Below, in pieces: positions 1 through 11,343 of a stretch of DNA of 64,000 nt. The position numbers and the translations under genes were made by a program. The stretch is taken from assembly GCA_964017125.1 (NCBI GenBank), contig OZ024907.1, positions 24,924,476 to 24,988,475 of the forward strand, read 5' to 3'. Below the pieces are notes generated by a model, which ran no database searches, was not told the DNA's origin, and saw only the letters and a program-made list of their open reading frames with translations. Position 1 is the stretch's first letter; every line of letters starts with the position of its first letter. This DNA is from Flabesymbios commensalis. Taxonomy: Eukaryota; Annelida; Polychaeta; Terebellida; Flabelligeridae.

Positions 1-335
1 GGCCTACGTCCGTTTTGGATTTATTACCATATTTAGAATTTTCCAATATTCTTTGGGGTTAGTCGTTTTTAGGTTTCTTATTCTATTTGCTTCAGTGCGT
101 CTATGCTTGACTACGCTGCGTCTAATACATCTCTTATAGACTCCTGGAGTTCTGCATTGAAACTAGATCATCCGTGGTTTTTGTGTGTTTATATCTATTC
201 TTAGTTGATTTATATTTCTTCTTTTATTCTTCGCATGAATCATCAAACCAAGGTTTGGGTATGCCTGTTTTGGTACTTGTTTTGGGTTTCTTAGTTCCAG
301 TGACTTTAACATGTTATACAAAAGCTTTTGAAATT
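1..335 (-). mobile_element. Decayed non-LTR retrotransposon (LINE), endonuclease-RT linker region
   Basis: Reading the - strand, PWFDDSC lies near 275-255, followed by a Lys-rich stretch and, near 100-10, a frame reading EANRIRNLK...NPKEYWKILN. This is the order seen between the endonuclease and reverse-transcriptase domains of CR1/Jockey-type LINEs. The pieces lie in different frames with in-frame stops, so this is an old dead copy continuing off the left edge. The exact clade cannot be told from this short part. Confidence 0.6.
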
Positions 336-496
336 GAATGTATTGTTTGCGGCTTTTAATAACACGTTTTTTTAACTTCGCAAGCACTATTAACTGATGT
401 GTCTCTATTTATTTCGGGGATAGGATTTTCAAGTATAGCTTGGACTTCATTGGACTTCAGCCATGAAAACTTCCGCCTTTGTCTTAACCCATACTT

Positions 497-922
497 ACAG
501 TTTGTCCGACGGTGGAGGATGGTCCAAAATTAAAGTAGCTTTTCAGTCAGTTCTCAAGCTATTTTTAAGAAAATTTTGTAAACCCTATTTTCTAGTTATT
601 TGGCATCGATCCTGAAAATTTCGTAAAAAAATATTGGATAGTTCAAAAGTTTGACATGTAGTAAATGTCTATTTATGACGCTCCTCTATAACATATATAA
701 ACCCATTTACTTCATTCCAGTTTATTCTCGGAATTGCGTAACATGTCAAATGGTCTAACTTTTGAAATACTAAATGGAATTTCGCGAAATTTTCAGATAG
801 GTTGCCAAATGACCAAATAATAATGGTTGCAAAATTTCGTGACAATCGCTTGAGAATTGACTGACTGGATACCAAAAAGCTAACTTTTATTTTGGACCAT
901 CTACCACCGTGGGACAGACTGT
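497..922. mobile_element. Foldback (long inverted repeat) non-autonomous element, copy 1
   Basis: The left arm (GACGGTGGAGGATGGTCCAA...) is the reverse complement of the right arm (...TTGGACCATCTACCACCGT). Similarity runs inward for about 80 bp before decaying, and there is no coding capacity. The centre carries GACGCTCCTCTATAAC, also found (inverted or direct) in the copies at 958-1382 and 48172-48580, so the three form one family with differing arms. Confidence 0.6.
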
Positions 923-957
923 AGTGTAGTGTAGAACTATTTTCTATAGTTGCAGTC

Positions 958-1382
958 AACTTCCATCAGCGTTGGGTGTTTTTCGCTGATTTCTCAGTCA
1001 ATTCTAAATCAATTTTCATGAAATTTTGCAAGCACTCTTTTCAACTATTCCGGCGACTACCCTGAAAATTTCGTGAAATTTGAATAAGTATTTCAAAAGT
1101 TAGACTATTTGACATGTAGTGGAATTTCGTGATTGAAGCTGATAGCGTTCAATGGGTTTATAGAGGAGCGTCATAATTCGCAAAAACTACATGTCAAATG
1201 GTCTAACTTTTAAACTACATAATATTTTTCCTTGAAATTTCCAGGGCAGGTGCCGTAAGACTAGAAACTAACCGTCTAACGCTTGTCAAATTTCATGAGA
1301 ATTGGATGAACATTGCTTGAGCAATGAGCGAAAAACATGCAACGCGAAAGTGACAGATTTAAAGTGACTTTTACTATAGTAA
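958..1382. mobile_element. Foldback element, copy 2
   Basis: The left arm TGTTTTTCGCTGATTTCTCA is mirrored by the right arm TGAGCAATGAGCGAAAAACA about 360 bp away, and matching continues inward past TTTCATGAAATTTTG. The centre holds GTTTATAGAGGAGCGTCATA. It is homologous over its length to the element at 48172-48580. No open reading frame of note. Confidence 0.65.
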
Positions 1383-1384
1383 TA

Positions 1385-1525
1385 AATTAGTAGGCCTATA
1401 CTCTATACTATAGGCCTAGCCCTAGCCTAGGCCTAGCCCTGGCCTGGAAGTAGAAGAAGAGTAGGTCTAGGCCTAGCGTTAGAGTCAGACTACTCAGTAG
1501 ACCCTGGTACTGGTAGGCCTAAATT
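1385..1525. repeat. TAGGCCTA-rich simple region
   Basis: Five exact copies of the palindromic octamer TAGGCCTA plus many near copies (CCTAGCCC, CCTGG) in about 140 bp. The octamer recurs throughout the window but is densest in the first 14.4 kb. No gene is visible. Confidence 0.6.
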
Positions 1526-1864
1526 AGGACTTTGCCATTATATCCAGAAATAGACAAATTCAGCGAATTTTCCTAATTTATCACAATACTATAATTACCT
1601 CGATATGATCCCATTTGCTGTAATTAAGTGGCTTTGCCATTTCGTCTGTCAAAACACTGCATGTCAACAGGTACACTGAAACTTCCGGAGCTGTAGATTG
1701 TGTTTCGATTGGTCTATTATTATCATGAGAGACACAACATGCACTTTAGAAAATTCTGGATAATTTGAGCACATACCACACAAGTACGACTAGTGGTGCA
1801 ACCGACTAAACAATGTGGAATGGGTCTTATTTATTTATTTTATTTATAAACAGTTCTTTTAAAA

Positions 1865-2068
1865 GCGCCTAATTATTGACAACCATGTCAAAAATTGGAA
1901 ATACGGGAATTACGTGTCTATATCTAGTCTAACTGGTGAATGCGCAGCAGAAAAATTAAAAACTTTTGCAGTTCTAGTCTATGGACATGTTTACATCATA
2001 TGGTCATATTAAGAAGCCAAAATAAAATCACCAATTTTTTTTATGATTTTAGCCTGGGCCAGTCCCTT
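1865..2068. repeat. Dispersed ~170 bp repeat, copy 1
   Basis: Shares GGTGAATGCGCAGCA, GTCTATGGACATGTTTACAT and CATATGGTCATATTA, in order, with copies at 16625-16815, 22700-22830 and 22925-23112. In this copy it abuts and overlaps the 3' end of the LINE open frame at 2009-2669, so it could be that LINE's 3' tail or a separate short element using it. A weaker partial match lies near 17075-17165. Confidence 0.55.
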
Positions 2069-2669
2069 TAACTGATGCTTAAAAACAATCAGTGACTGAG
2101 CTGCCCGCAGCTCCTCTGGTAATGTATTCCAGAGTTTGGGTGCCACAACTTTAAAAGACTGTTCTCCAACACACTTCCGAGCTATATGCTGGCGTAAAAT
2201 AAGTCTACCAGACTGGCGCAATCTGCTATCACGAGAATGGAAATGCAGGAGTTCTTTGAGGTAGGCCCTATAAAGGAGCCATATCATGAATGCATTTGAA
2301 AACTGTTACTAATGTTTTATATTTTATGCGGCATTCAACTGGTAGCCAGTGCAGGTCACGTAGCACTGGTGTTATGTGGTCACGTAGAAACATCCGTGTC
2401 GCCAAACGAGCAGCTTTGTTCTGCACACGCTGGAGCTGAGCAATCTGCGTGGGAGGGAGGGCCGCCAGTAGTGAGTAACAGTAGTCCAGGCGTGATGTTA
2501 TTGAAGCCTGGACTGCGTTCTTGATAGCGTTAGTAGTCAGGTACCGACGAATGGACGACAGTCTGTAAAGGTGGTAATTACAAGCCGCACATACTGCTGT
2601 CACCTGCTGTGCCATCTGACCAGAGAGCGTGGTACATCTTTTCCACGAAACCGACTGATACCGGCCCAA
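2009..2669 (-). mobile_element. LINE fragment, C-terminal end of reverse-transcriptase ORF (CR1/L2-like)
   Basis: Two overlapping - strand frames read the typical end of a CR1/L2-type ORF2: LDYCYSLLAALPP, LQRVQNKAARL, HWLPVECRIKYKTL, then in the next frame AYLKELL...LWNTLPEELRAA and FKHQLKGL. The frame changes near 2268-2287 (after FKCIHDMAP), so this copy has at least one frameshift. It is 5'-truncated: the polymerase core is missing, as is common for LINEs. Confidence 0.85.
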
Positions 2670-3290
2670 ACCGAACGAAACCGACCATTAAAAGGCATAT
2701 ATTGGGATTTGTGGACTAATGGGGGGGATGTAGCACAGTCTAATGGATATAATAAGAATAAATATAAATATATTTTATTTATATTTTCAATAAAAAATGA
2801 TTTTTAAAGCAAGGAAAGTGGAAAATGTCTGTCGCGTCAATACAAACAAGCAACCACTGCCTAGTATTGAAATACTCACCAGTAAGCCTAAGCCTATATA
2901 GTTGGGGCATGATGTTATAACTATATGTAGATATATATACAGTAATTTAATTGGTTCTCATTTAAAACATACAAAGTAATAATATCTCCATTTTTTAATT
3001 GTTTTATAATTTTTGTCTCACAGGTAGTCCGACAGTAGGCTGGCCTATGCATGTCTGAAGAAGCGGCAATAGAGCTGTGGTTGACATGTGGTTGCAACTG
3101 TCAATAGCCGATAATTATAATAAAAATGCGACAAAAAAATGTTAATTATTTTGTTGATGATTAGAAATACACTTAATCAGTTGTGACGAGAAAGTGCAAT
3201 CGAAGATCAAAACTCACTCGATTGTCATTAGGGCCTACCGATCACCGATCACGCCTCAAGAGGATCACACCATGCAGAGTCAACAAACAC
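2670..3290. other. AT-rich stretch without recognised gene
   Basis: Only AT-rich low-complexity sequence and short chance frames; no splice-bounded coding segment or repeat of known type was recognised. Confidence 0.4.
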
Positions 3291-3295
3291 GACAC

Positions 3296-3360
3296 CTCAA
3301 CTAAATGATGGCCCACAGTCTACGACATTGGCCCAACATTGGACCAACAGCAGGGGCCCA
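3296..3360. repeat. Quasi-palindromic unit (AACATTGG family)
   Basis: GGCCCACAGTCTACGACATT followed by GGCCCAACATTGGACCAAC fits the dyad-symmetric unit found at many other places in the window, for example 62757-62815. Confidence 0.5.
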
Positions 3361-3767
3361 TGTAGGCCTATATAATTATCAAAATAAAAACAATTGTTTA
3401 TTTTGGTAGTGTTCAATTATACCACACAGATCGATCATTCCGCAGGTTACCGATCACGCAGACAATGGTACAGATCCACCACAACGTATTTTTCAGATAA
3501 TATTGGCTAGATATTCTATCCTCTATTGGCTAGATATTCTATCCTCTATATTATGTCATTGCAATTAAGATTAGGCCTACAGTAATGCCAATGCCTTTTC
3601 AATCTGTCAAATAATGGTTGACAATTAATTAAACATAGGCTACATATATATAGACTATGCCTAGGAAAATTTGTCTTTAAGAATCATCCGTTGTTCAAAG
3701 CGGTACTTTTGTGCGCATTTGTCTAACAAAAGTACACACAAAAACATTTGTAGCCCAGTAAACAACC

Positions 3768-3840
3768 CAGCAAACATAAAAGGTACAATTTTGGGCCAAC
3801 GTTGTATAAATGTTATACAAATGTTTTGTGTTTGCTGGGA
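3768..3840. mobile_element. Miniature palindromic element with CAGCAAACA ends
   Basis: CAGCAAACATAAAA at the left and TTTTGTGTTTGCTGGG at the right are inverted repeats enclosing GGGCCAACGTTGTATAAATG. The same ends occur near 21528 and 50774, showing a dispersed MITE-like family. Confidence 0.55.
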
Positions 3841-3867
3841 ACGGCTCCCGGTGAGCGCAGTGAGTAG

Positions 3868-3953
3868 CTAGGGTCGGTAGATTCAATAAATTTTAAAATT
3901 GTCGAATAAAATTATGCTCAGCCTTTTTCCGTAACTACCGACATGCTAACCAG
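3868..3953. repeat. Small repeat with inverted CGGTAG ends, copy 1
   Basis: GGTCGGTAGATTCAATAAAT at the left and GTAACTACCGACATGCTA at the right; the terminal CGGTAG/CTACCG are inverted. A second, about 85% similar copy lies at 5380-5457 in the same orientation. It could be a tiny MITE. Confidence 0.5.
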
Positions 3954-5280
3954 ACATTGAAATTTTTAGGGGTCATGAAGAAGACCATTCTGACCTCAGA
4001 GATTATATCTCTGATACCACACGCTCATTTCGCGGTATGCACGCATGGCGATTGACCAGATTTATCAGCCGTTAGTGAGCGTTACCACGTGATTTTATAA
4101 CCATTCCTATAACCACGGAACTATTTTGGTACTCACTTCGACTCATTACTTATCCTTTTTTCAATATTTAATTTGATCTTAGAGTTTGCTACAGGTAAGG
4201 GCTATTTATTCTGTTTAGTAGTGGATAAATTGAACCAGCTCAATTCGCATGTCATTCAGTAATTTATATTTGCCAGTGTTTTGAAGCCGATTGTAAATTC
4301 TGTCAGAAAAACGTAAACATGGACCTTCTCACAGCAGCGCGTAGGCAGAAAAAGTAATCCATTGAATGTTTTCTATTTCTATGTGAATATAAACTCATAT
4401 GTGGCGGAGTAGTGGTGTTTTATATTTGCCATATATATTCAGGACACTCAAGCGTGTTTATAAGCCTACAGTTGTTATATCAACAAAACTGCTCAAAATG
4501 AGCAGTTTTTGTCGAAACATGGGGTGTGGTGACAGAGAGACAGCGGGGTAGACCTGAGCGCATCTATGTGTGGAGAATGGAAGAAGACACATTTTGATTG
4601 ATTATCATCCTTATAGCCATGAAATTTCTATTTTTACCCTCGGTGCGCCCAATCAGGAAGTGCAGGGTAGGCAAACAAAACTTCACCGAGGTTTTACCAT
4701 GTGCAAACAAGTGAAGCCTTCGCCAGGTATCTCATTTATTTGAGATTCCCAAATTGTTCTGTCCAAACTGTCTTAATAATGTCTTCCAGAACTTCCTCAT
4801 AGGGCAGTGGACATAGTCTATTTTCATTTTTTTGTATTTTATTACAAACATTAATAAAATGGCACAAGTGTAAAAAAATTATCAGAAGGGGCCACAGCAT
4901 GCCTGTTCTACTTACCTCTTCAAGCATTTGTTGCAGATATCATGAAATTAAAGGCGAGAGCTGGCATCATTTTTCGTAATTGCGAGAAATCTAATGATCA
5001 GAACCCCCGGAATAATGCCATTCAAAACAACTAACTCTATTATTTCTACAATGATGGCTTCATCTCTATCAGTAATAGTGAGCAAAAAAACAAACAAACA
5101 AAGAAAAATATGTCTTTTATTGCAGTGTATCACAAATTCACATAAATCTTGAAAAACACGAAAAAACAAGAAAAGACGTCTTCGGACGTCATTTTCATTT
5201 TTACCGGTAAAAAATGAAAATTTGTAATTATTTTTTAAAAGGCCTGATATGTTTATGCTGCCCATTTTTCACAATAATAG
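3954..5280. other. Region without recognised gene
   Basis: AT-rich sequence with short chance frames on both strands. An 11 bp perfect hairpin (AAACTGCTCA/TGAGCAGTTT) lies near 4486-4510. No coding exon or known repeat family was recognised. Confidence 0.4.
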
Positions 5281-5379
5281 ACATATTCAAATGATAATTT
5301 GACACATTTTATTGTTTTCACTGGTCTAGAAAGTTGGCATGCGAGATCGACATCCGAGATGAATGGGGTCTAATTCTAG

Positions 5380-5457
5380 ACTAGGTAGATTTAATAAATT
5401 TTAAAATTGTCCAAAAAGATTATGCTGTGCCTTTTTTCGTAACTACCGACATGCTAA
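5380..5457. repeat. Small repeat with CTACCG end, copy 2
   Basis: AATAAATTTTAAAATTGTC and GTAACTACCGACATGCTA match the copy at 3868-3953 in order and orientation. Confidence 0.5.
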
Positions 5458-6054
5458 AAGAAATATTTGACCACATTCCACAGTCTTCACTGAGCAAGAA
5501 AAGTGCTGTGCTGGATCAAAATCTGAGCTAAATTATAAAAACGTCCAAAATATGGCACCTCAATATGGCAAATTGTTATGGGGTAACATAATCCACCAGG
5601 GCACCCAAAGAGTGCCCCGCAATACAATAACAGTAGCAAATATGCCATATATGCACATAACAATCAGAAATTTGGGCATAGCCTCAGGCCTCCGTTTTTT
5701 CGGACGTACCTAGCTAGGGCGGGCAGTGCTAGAGATTTTGCAAATTTTATATTGTTTTTGATCCGCTGAATTTAAATCTGTTCAGAGCCAAAGCTATAAT
5801 TCTCAATAGGGACGCCATGTTTGACAATTCAAAATGGCCGCCATAAAAAAGCAAATTTTTAATTACTAGCTAACCGGAAATCACATAATCGCTACTAAAA
5901 AAAAAATTCTAGGGATCTTGACCTCACTGATTCTAAATCAGATGCCTATATTTTACCATAGCATTGACTGGCCCTCAACTCTTTGCCTGGCATTATATTT
6001 TTTCAATAAACCCTTTAAAAATATGGACACAATGAATAGAATTCCTTGCTGCTC

Positions 6055-6430
6055 CGTCAGTATGCATACGGAATACGGCGTTGTCTCACCGGTGTCGGCT
6101 CGATCACTGAAGTTAAGCAACGTCGCGCCGGGTTCATAATTGGATGGGTGACCACCTGTGACTGCCAGATACCGTATACACTAGGACATCGTGCAGCGTT
6201 GTCGTGTCGTGGGGCTCAGAGAACCGCGTAAATCAGATGGCTCGTCTGACGTGAAAGAACCTCAATGGACGTAGGCACAGTTTCCATCCGGCGAGACCCC
6301 AGAAAATCAACAATGTGGAGTACTTGGCATGCACATAAGGCTATGAATTATATCAAGAATGATAACAGGCCTTGCTAAGTTACTCCCGTGGCGTGATAGC
6401 ACGATAGTGCGTACTGCCACGTAATATACA
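6055..6430 (+). mobile_element. 5S rRNA-derived SINE (SINE3-like)
   Basis: 6062-6185 aligns with 5S rRNA. The pol III internal control region is well kept: A-box part GATCACTGAAGTTAAGCAAC (6102-6121) and C-box part TTGGATGGGTGACC (6141-6154), ending with ATACCGTATAC where 5S has its 3' helix. The 5' third is diverged and a few bases are inserted before the 3' end. About 240 bp of unrelated, moderately GC-rich sequence follows (AGATGGCTCGTCTGACGTG, GGCGAGACCCCAG), as in 5S-headed SINEs, rather than a T-run terminator right after 5S. It could instead be a 5S pseudogene beside other sequence; the right end is uncertain. Confidence 0.65.
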
Positions 6431-7094
6431 GATACAGAGTATACAAATAAAACATCTTAAACTTGGTCAAATCATTGACAATGTAGGCCTAAGCGGAAAT
6501 AAAAAGCAAATTACATACGTTATTCGGCCCCGTAACCATGACAATGGTCAGGGTGATCGTTACCATAGTGCACTGATGACATTAAGAGGAATATCTACTT
6601 TTTGTCAAGGGTGTCAATAGTTTTGCAAATTTATTTGATGTGAAAGTAGTTTTTGCCATCAAACGTTCTCAAGCAAAACCCACTGTCTGGATAATATGTG
6701 TGGTTTTTTTGTTTGGGGGGGGGGGGATTTTCGACGTCATAATTTCATACCCGACATCACAATTGAAAAAGTTGTTGTAGCCTACTCCAGTATTTACTTT
6801 ATTACCGAAACTATACAATTAACATCATGATTGTTATAGTGGCTTACATGTTATGTAGCCTAATTGTGGGCTTTCAACATGTTCATATTTTATACAAAAG
6901 CTTATGAAATGTCTAATTAAAGAGCTTGCATTATGACCAGGGTATTCATGATATTGCTGGTACAGTGCAGCAAAAATTCAATTTGTCTGCGTATAGGCCT
7001 ACCTCCGACACAACTCATATTTTGGCTCAGGCTAACCGATAATATGTGTGAATGTGTGAATATCCAAATGTCCCACATGATACAGTGAGGTGTT

Positions 7095-7430
7095 GTGTAT
7101 GAAATAGCAACAACTTAATATAATTCCAATTTCCAGTTAGCTAGGGCACCAGGCATAAAATAAATGCCCAAAACGTAGGCCTACGTCTGAGATTGTGCTC
7201 CCGTGGAATTGCCCTTATATACGTCTGACACTGTGGTCCCGTGCAATTGCCTTAATATAGACTGTATAGACCTAGTATTATCATTATACTGAGTATTATA
7301 ATGATAAGTAGGCCTATAGTATACTGTAAGCTGAGCACTGTCTATTTACTATTATAATTTTACTGTGAGCACAAAAAAAACGGTTTCGGGGCTAAGCCCT
7401 GTCCTGGCCCTGGAGTATGGCTATGCTAAA
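7095..7430. repeat. Repeat present as an inverted copy at 21060-21300
   Basis: TCCAGTTAGCTAGGGCACCAGGCATAAAATAA and the following ACGTAGGCCTACGT and GGAATTGCCC blocks match, in reverse complement, TTATTTTATGCCTGGTGCCC, CGTAGGTCTACG and GGCAATTCC near 21180-21265. The flank CGGTTTCGGGGCTAAGCCC also has a mirrored partner (GGCCTAGCCCCTAGACCG, near 21140). Element type unknown. Confidence 0.5.
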
Positions 7431-7619
7431 TAATTTTTGACAAGTTTATAGATAAATTTTGACATTCCAATAGACCTAGCTAGGGTATACTAACAAGTAG
7501 ACTATAGGCCTACTATAGGCTTAACAGTTTATATTTAACATGTTTAACTGTCAAAGTATCCTGGACCCAGGGCCAGGCCAGGGTCGCAGGGATGTGATTG
7601 TCTCGACTCAGTATACAGG

Positions 7620-8210
7620 GTGATGTTTGCGGGCATGCTATACTATACAGTACTCTAATTTCTATATTTTCGAATATTCCTGTAAAATTTTATGAAAATC
7701 AATGGGGTAACAGATACTTTTTTCGGGGCAACAAAAAATTGGCGTAAAGTGGCATTTAGCATTTTTTTTTACATTTGACCTTGACCTTTCACTGACATAA
7801 TTGAAGGTCAAGGTCACCGAAAAAAATAATTAAATGTGCAATCACGTTCCATAATATTTACCGAACCTAAAAATGTAAGGTTACTATATATTTAAATTTG
7901 ACAAAGTATTGTTAATTTTAAGAAAAGTTGTGATGTTTTTTAATTTTTAAAAAAAAAAGAGCCTTTTTTCTGAAAAAATTCTGCGGTTCTTCACAATACC
8001 GATGAAAAGGCAAATTTGCATAGGCGAAAATGACAATATCTCAAGAACTAATTGAGATATTTAAAAAAATTATAAAGCATTTTGTTTCTGTTTTTTTTAT
8101 AGCTATCACTGTGCCAAATTTGAACCTTTGTTGAGCAGCTACAGCTTTTCAGTACAGTGCTGACCATAAAAAAACAGTAAAAAATCACAATTTTATTTCG
8201 TCAATACCGA
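7620..8210. other. Region without gene; inverted TGACCTTGA/TCAAGGTCA pair
   Basis: AT-rich. TGACCTTGACCTT and AAGGTCAAGGTCA (about 7773-7814) form a 13 bp inverted repeat. The half-site resembles a nuclear-receptor half-site, but the same string is common in invertebrate interspersed repeats, so no regulatory role is claimed. Confidence 0.35.
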
Positions 8211-8220
8211 TCATAAGCCT

Positions 8221-8460
8221 TTGACTTATGTTATGAACTCAAAGCAGAGCTCTTGTCACTTTGCCAAACATTTGGCCTATATCGCAGAATTCACGACTGA
8301 TTTTAGATACATGAAAGGAGAAACGAATTTTGTAGCCGACGCATTGTCGAGACCATCTGTGTCAGCTATTGACTGCGATTCTGCAATCAAAAAAAGACTT
8401 GAGCGCCGATCTGGCTCTAGACGACGAATTTACACGTTTGAGACATGCAACATCCTCTAG
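8221..8460 (+). mobile_element. Ty3/gypsy LTR-retrotransposon fossil, scrap of pol (RNase H end)
   Basis: The frame contains HLAYIAEFTTDFRYMKGE and FVADALSRPS, the signature of the RNase H end/connection region of Ty3/gypsy pol (family pattern: F-T-T-D-I-R-H-..-G-..-N-..-V-A-D-A-L-S-R). Only this short piece is recognisable; no LTRs, gag or integrase were seen nearby. Broken, old relic. Confidence 0.7.
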
Positions 8461-8903
8461 TCATCCGCCATCTTGAAAAATATCAAGACAACGTGCTTTC
8501 TGCAAAATCTAGTAAATTTTTCGCTCTTTTTAGCAAAACGCGGAAACCTCTCTTCCTGCAATTTTGAATGACAAACCTTTTGGCATTTATTGTACATGAG
8601 ACCCGAATTCCTTTCGTACCCTAATAAAATGATTATTCATTATATATACCCTACGAGTTAAAAACTATCCTTCCTGCGGTAGTCTGCTGGACGAATTAAT
8701 CGTGGTGATCACAAAATGCTGATCTGACTGTAAACTAGTCAGTGACGATTTTAGTCTAGAAGGTGTGTGTGCGTGTCGACGTCGATGATGCAAATCAGAA
8801 GGGTTGCGTGTTCGTTTCAGCGTCGTGGGTTACCATTATTGGGCGGCATGGTGGGGGGAAACTCCATCGATCCAAAATCTATATCTTCTAAGTCCGACCT
8901 GGT

Positions 8904-9185
8904 CAGCAGGGCCGGGTTGCATAAAACAGGATCAAGCCTTGGATCAGATCAAAGTTGAACTGATCCTTGGTTTGATCCATTTTTCGTTGCATGAAACAGG
9001 ATCAAAGTCGCGCTGATCCCAAAATTTGTATTTCGGATCAACTTTGATCTGATCCAAAATTTTGATCCAGTTGCTGTTGCATTAAAGATGATCAAGGATC
9101 AGCTGATCCCAAAAAACGGGATTAAAGTTGATCCACCTATGGAGGTGGTTTAACTTTTGATCCCACCTTCTAATTGTTTATTATT
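8904..9185. mobile_element. Left terminal region of a DNA element with GATCAA subterminal repeats
   Basis: CAGGGCCGGGTTGCATAAAA begins the block, followed by many inverted and direct copies of GGATCAA/TTGATCC and a second GTTGCATGAAACAGGATCAA. A reverse-complement partner occurs at 16185-16318 (CAGGCTCAAG..., GGTTGCATATAACAGG read on the - strand), so the two may be ends of one 7.4 kb element or two separate solo elements. Confidence 0.45.
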
Positions 9186-9189
9186 TTGT

Positions 9190-10630
9190 ATATTTTATTC
9201 ACATAAGTGTTCGGGATTGTGTTAATGTTATCTCTATCTGTGAAGACGCCAAAATGATATATATTAATGAAGGAATGAGCCATTTTAACAGTATAGAGAA
9301 CATATACAAGTCAGTCAAAATCCTGAATTGACGAGCTGACAAAGAGTAGGCTAGCCTACAACTAAACTCTAGGCCTAACCCACATTACAACCAGCCTTGA
9401 CCTTTATGATTCTAGGACATGGATAGTACTAGAACATGCAGAATGATAGACCTAGGCCTATAATTCATTGGTCCTAAATTATTTTCAGAACTAGAAATTA
9501 GGCTAACTTGTTAGACTACTTAAATCATAGCCTAGGCCTAGGTCTAGAAACTAGGCCATACGACATTATATTCAGTATAGTTTTAAATCTATAGCATAAA
9601 AAATAGTTACATGAGCTAGGGGCTGTTCAAATTCTGACATGAAAATACCGAAACAAATGATTGAAATCCCAATGCTGCATAGTTTCCTATAATAGGCATA
9701 TAAACTGAATAAAGACTATTGTTTCTGTATGTGTAGCCTAGCCCTAGGCTGTATGTGTGTAGTCTATGGAGGTGTCTAGACTATCGGCGTAATCATATAA
9801 TGTTTATCATATTGTCTGTAAAAAAACTAGGCTATAGGCCTAGAAGACTAGGCCTAATACATGGCATTGGTATACATACAGTGTATAAGCCTAAAAAATA
9901 GTCAGTCAATGGCCTATTCATATTATAATCAAGATTGGATGTAGTCTATTTTTAGATTTTTTTCAAATGAGGTCCCATAGGATGTTGAAACAAGAGGCCC
10001 AGGGGCCTTGAAACTTGTCAACAGCATTGCAAAATATCAGCTACAGGTGTGTCAGAGAATGTATATCTAAGCTCTAAATTGCATTATCATGAAAATAAAA
10101 TATGTATAGGCCGGTAGTATATATTTATATCTCATCCATCATTAGAATTTTTATTATATGTTCGATTCTCATCATAAATTTTGCTGATTTTACACACATT
10201 TTGAAGTAGGCCCACTGCACATAATGAAAAATGCTTGACAAAAAATCAGGACTACAATGTAAAAATTATGTACATACAAGAGTAGATGTGCAATTATTAT
10301 TTATTCTGGATCTTTTAATAGGCCCCAGTTAGCCAGGAATTTTCACGAAGTCTTTATTCTTCAATTTCAATTCTTCTGCCTTAAATAGGTCAAATATCAA
10401 CTTTTAATGTTTCTCACTCAGCCGTGAAATCTACAGCAGCCCTAATCCATCATTATCACATGTAACCGTAATGCACTTTTACTACACCCTCTTACGTAAT
10501 GCAAATTATGAAAATTACAATACTAACAGTAGATCGACCCAAGGATAAAGACCCTTGAAGGCTTTCTCAACTCACACGATCTTTGCTGCAATTTTACTGT
10601 AAGGTTATCAGGCAAACGTCGAGTCAGGTG
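9190..10630. other. AT-rich region without recognised gene
   Basis: Many TAGGCCTA copies (9363, 9453, 9533, 9835, 9860) in otherwise featureless AT-rich sequence. No exon-like segment was seen. Confidence 0.4.
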
Positions 10631-10644
10631 TTAGTTGGCTTTAT

Positions 10645-10968
10645 CAAATGTAATGAAATGAAATGAATTGGGTTTTATGCCACATTTGTTCACATATAGG
10701 CTAAAATGGGCCAGAAGAACCTCCTGAGGATGGTGATATGAATGAGGTGACACTGCCCTCCAGACACATGATTTGAAATTGAGCCCTGTTGGTCTGCGGC
10801 CAAGCACGTTATCTCTCGTCATGTAAGCTGCCCACAATATTCAATCTTTACGATTGAGCAGAGAGGAAACATTTTGTTCTTTGGAACTTGGAATGCCAAA
10901 GCAGGAGACGAATCTGCGATCTCTGACTTTCCAAGCAGGCACCAGGGCCCCCGCCCTTTGGTATTGTT
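10645..10968 (-). mobile_element. tRNA-derived SINE
   Basis: Read on the - strand, the 5' end resembles a tRNA: TGGTGCCTGCTTGG (10944-10931) at the A-box position, GGAAAGTCAGAGATCGC as anticodon-arm-like sequence, and GCAGATTCGTCTCCTGC (10917-10901) at the B-box position, inside a short GC stem. A tRNA-unrelated body follows, and the 3' end has an ATTTC-type short tandem tail (10668-10650). Length about 320 bp is normal for SINEs. The family is not recognised. Confidence 0.55.
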
Positions 10969-11343
10969 GTTACATATATACAAACACATTACCTGATTAC
11001 TGATATCAAGATGTGCTATGTATTCTTGCTGGTATTTATAAGCTGATTAGCAAAACGGTTCCAATTATTGATTTTTATGACATTGATGATGTACTATATT
11101 GGTTTAAATATATATATATAATTTTTCATATGTGTCGTTAAAACTCACATATGTAGTACAGAAGCAATTAACAATGTAGGACTATATAATGATGTGGTCA
11201 TTTGTGCATATAATACAGATGCTTTAGTTATTAAGGGATTACAATGTTAAATCATCAAGTGACGAGACAGACAGTTCAAGTGACGATAATTTATTATTTG
11301 ACTGAATTAAAACATCAAAATATGATTTAACTTTAATGGTTGT

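Noticed and set aside
6055-6190. A functional 5S rRNA gene
   Set aside because: The 5' third and 3' helix are diverged, there are internal insertions, and no T-run terminator follows; a SINE or pseudogene fits better.
7773-7814. Nuclear-receptor response element (TCAAGGTCA inverted pair)
   Set aside because: The same string recurs in interspersed repeats of this genome (for example near 59590), and no gene is adjacent.
10901-10968. A functional tRNA gene
   Set aside because: The cloverleaf is not complete; the A/B-box-like head with a long body and short-repeat tail indicates a SINE.
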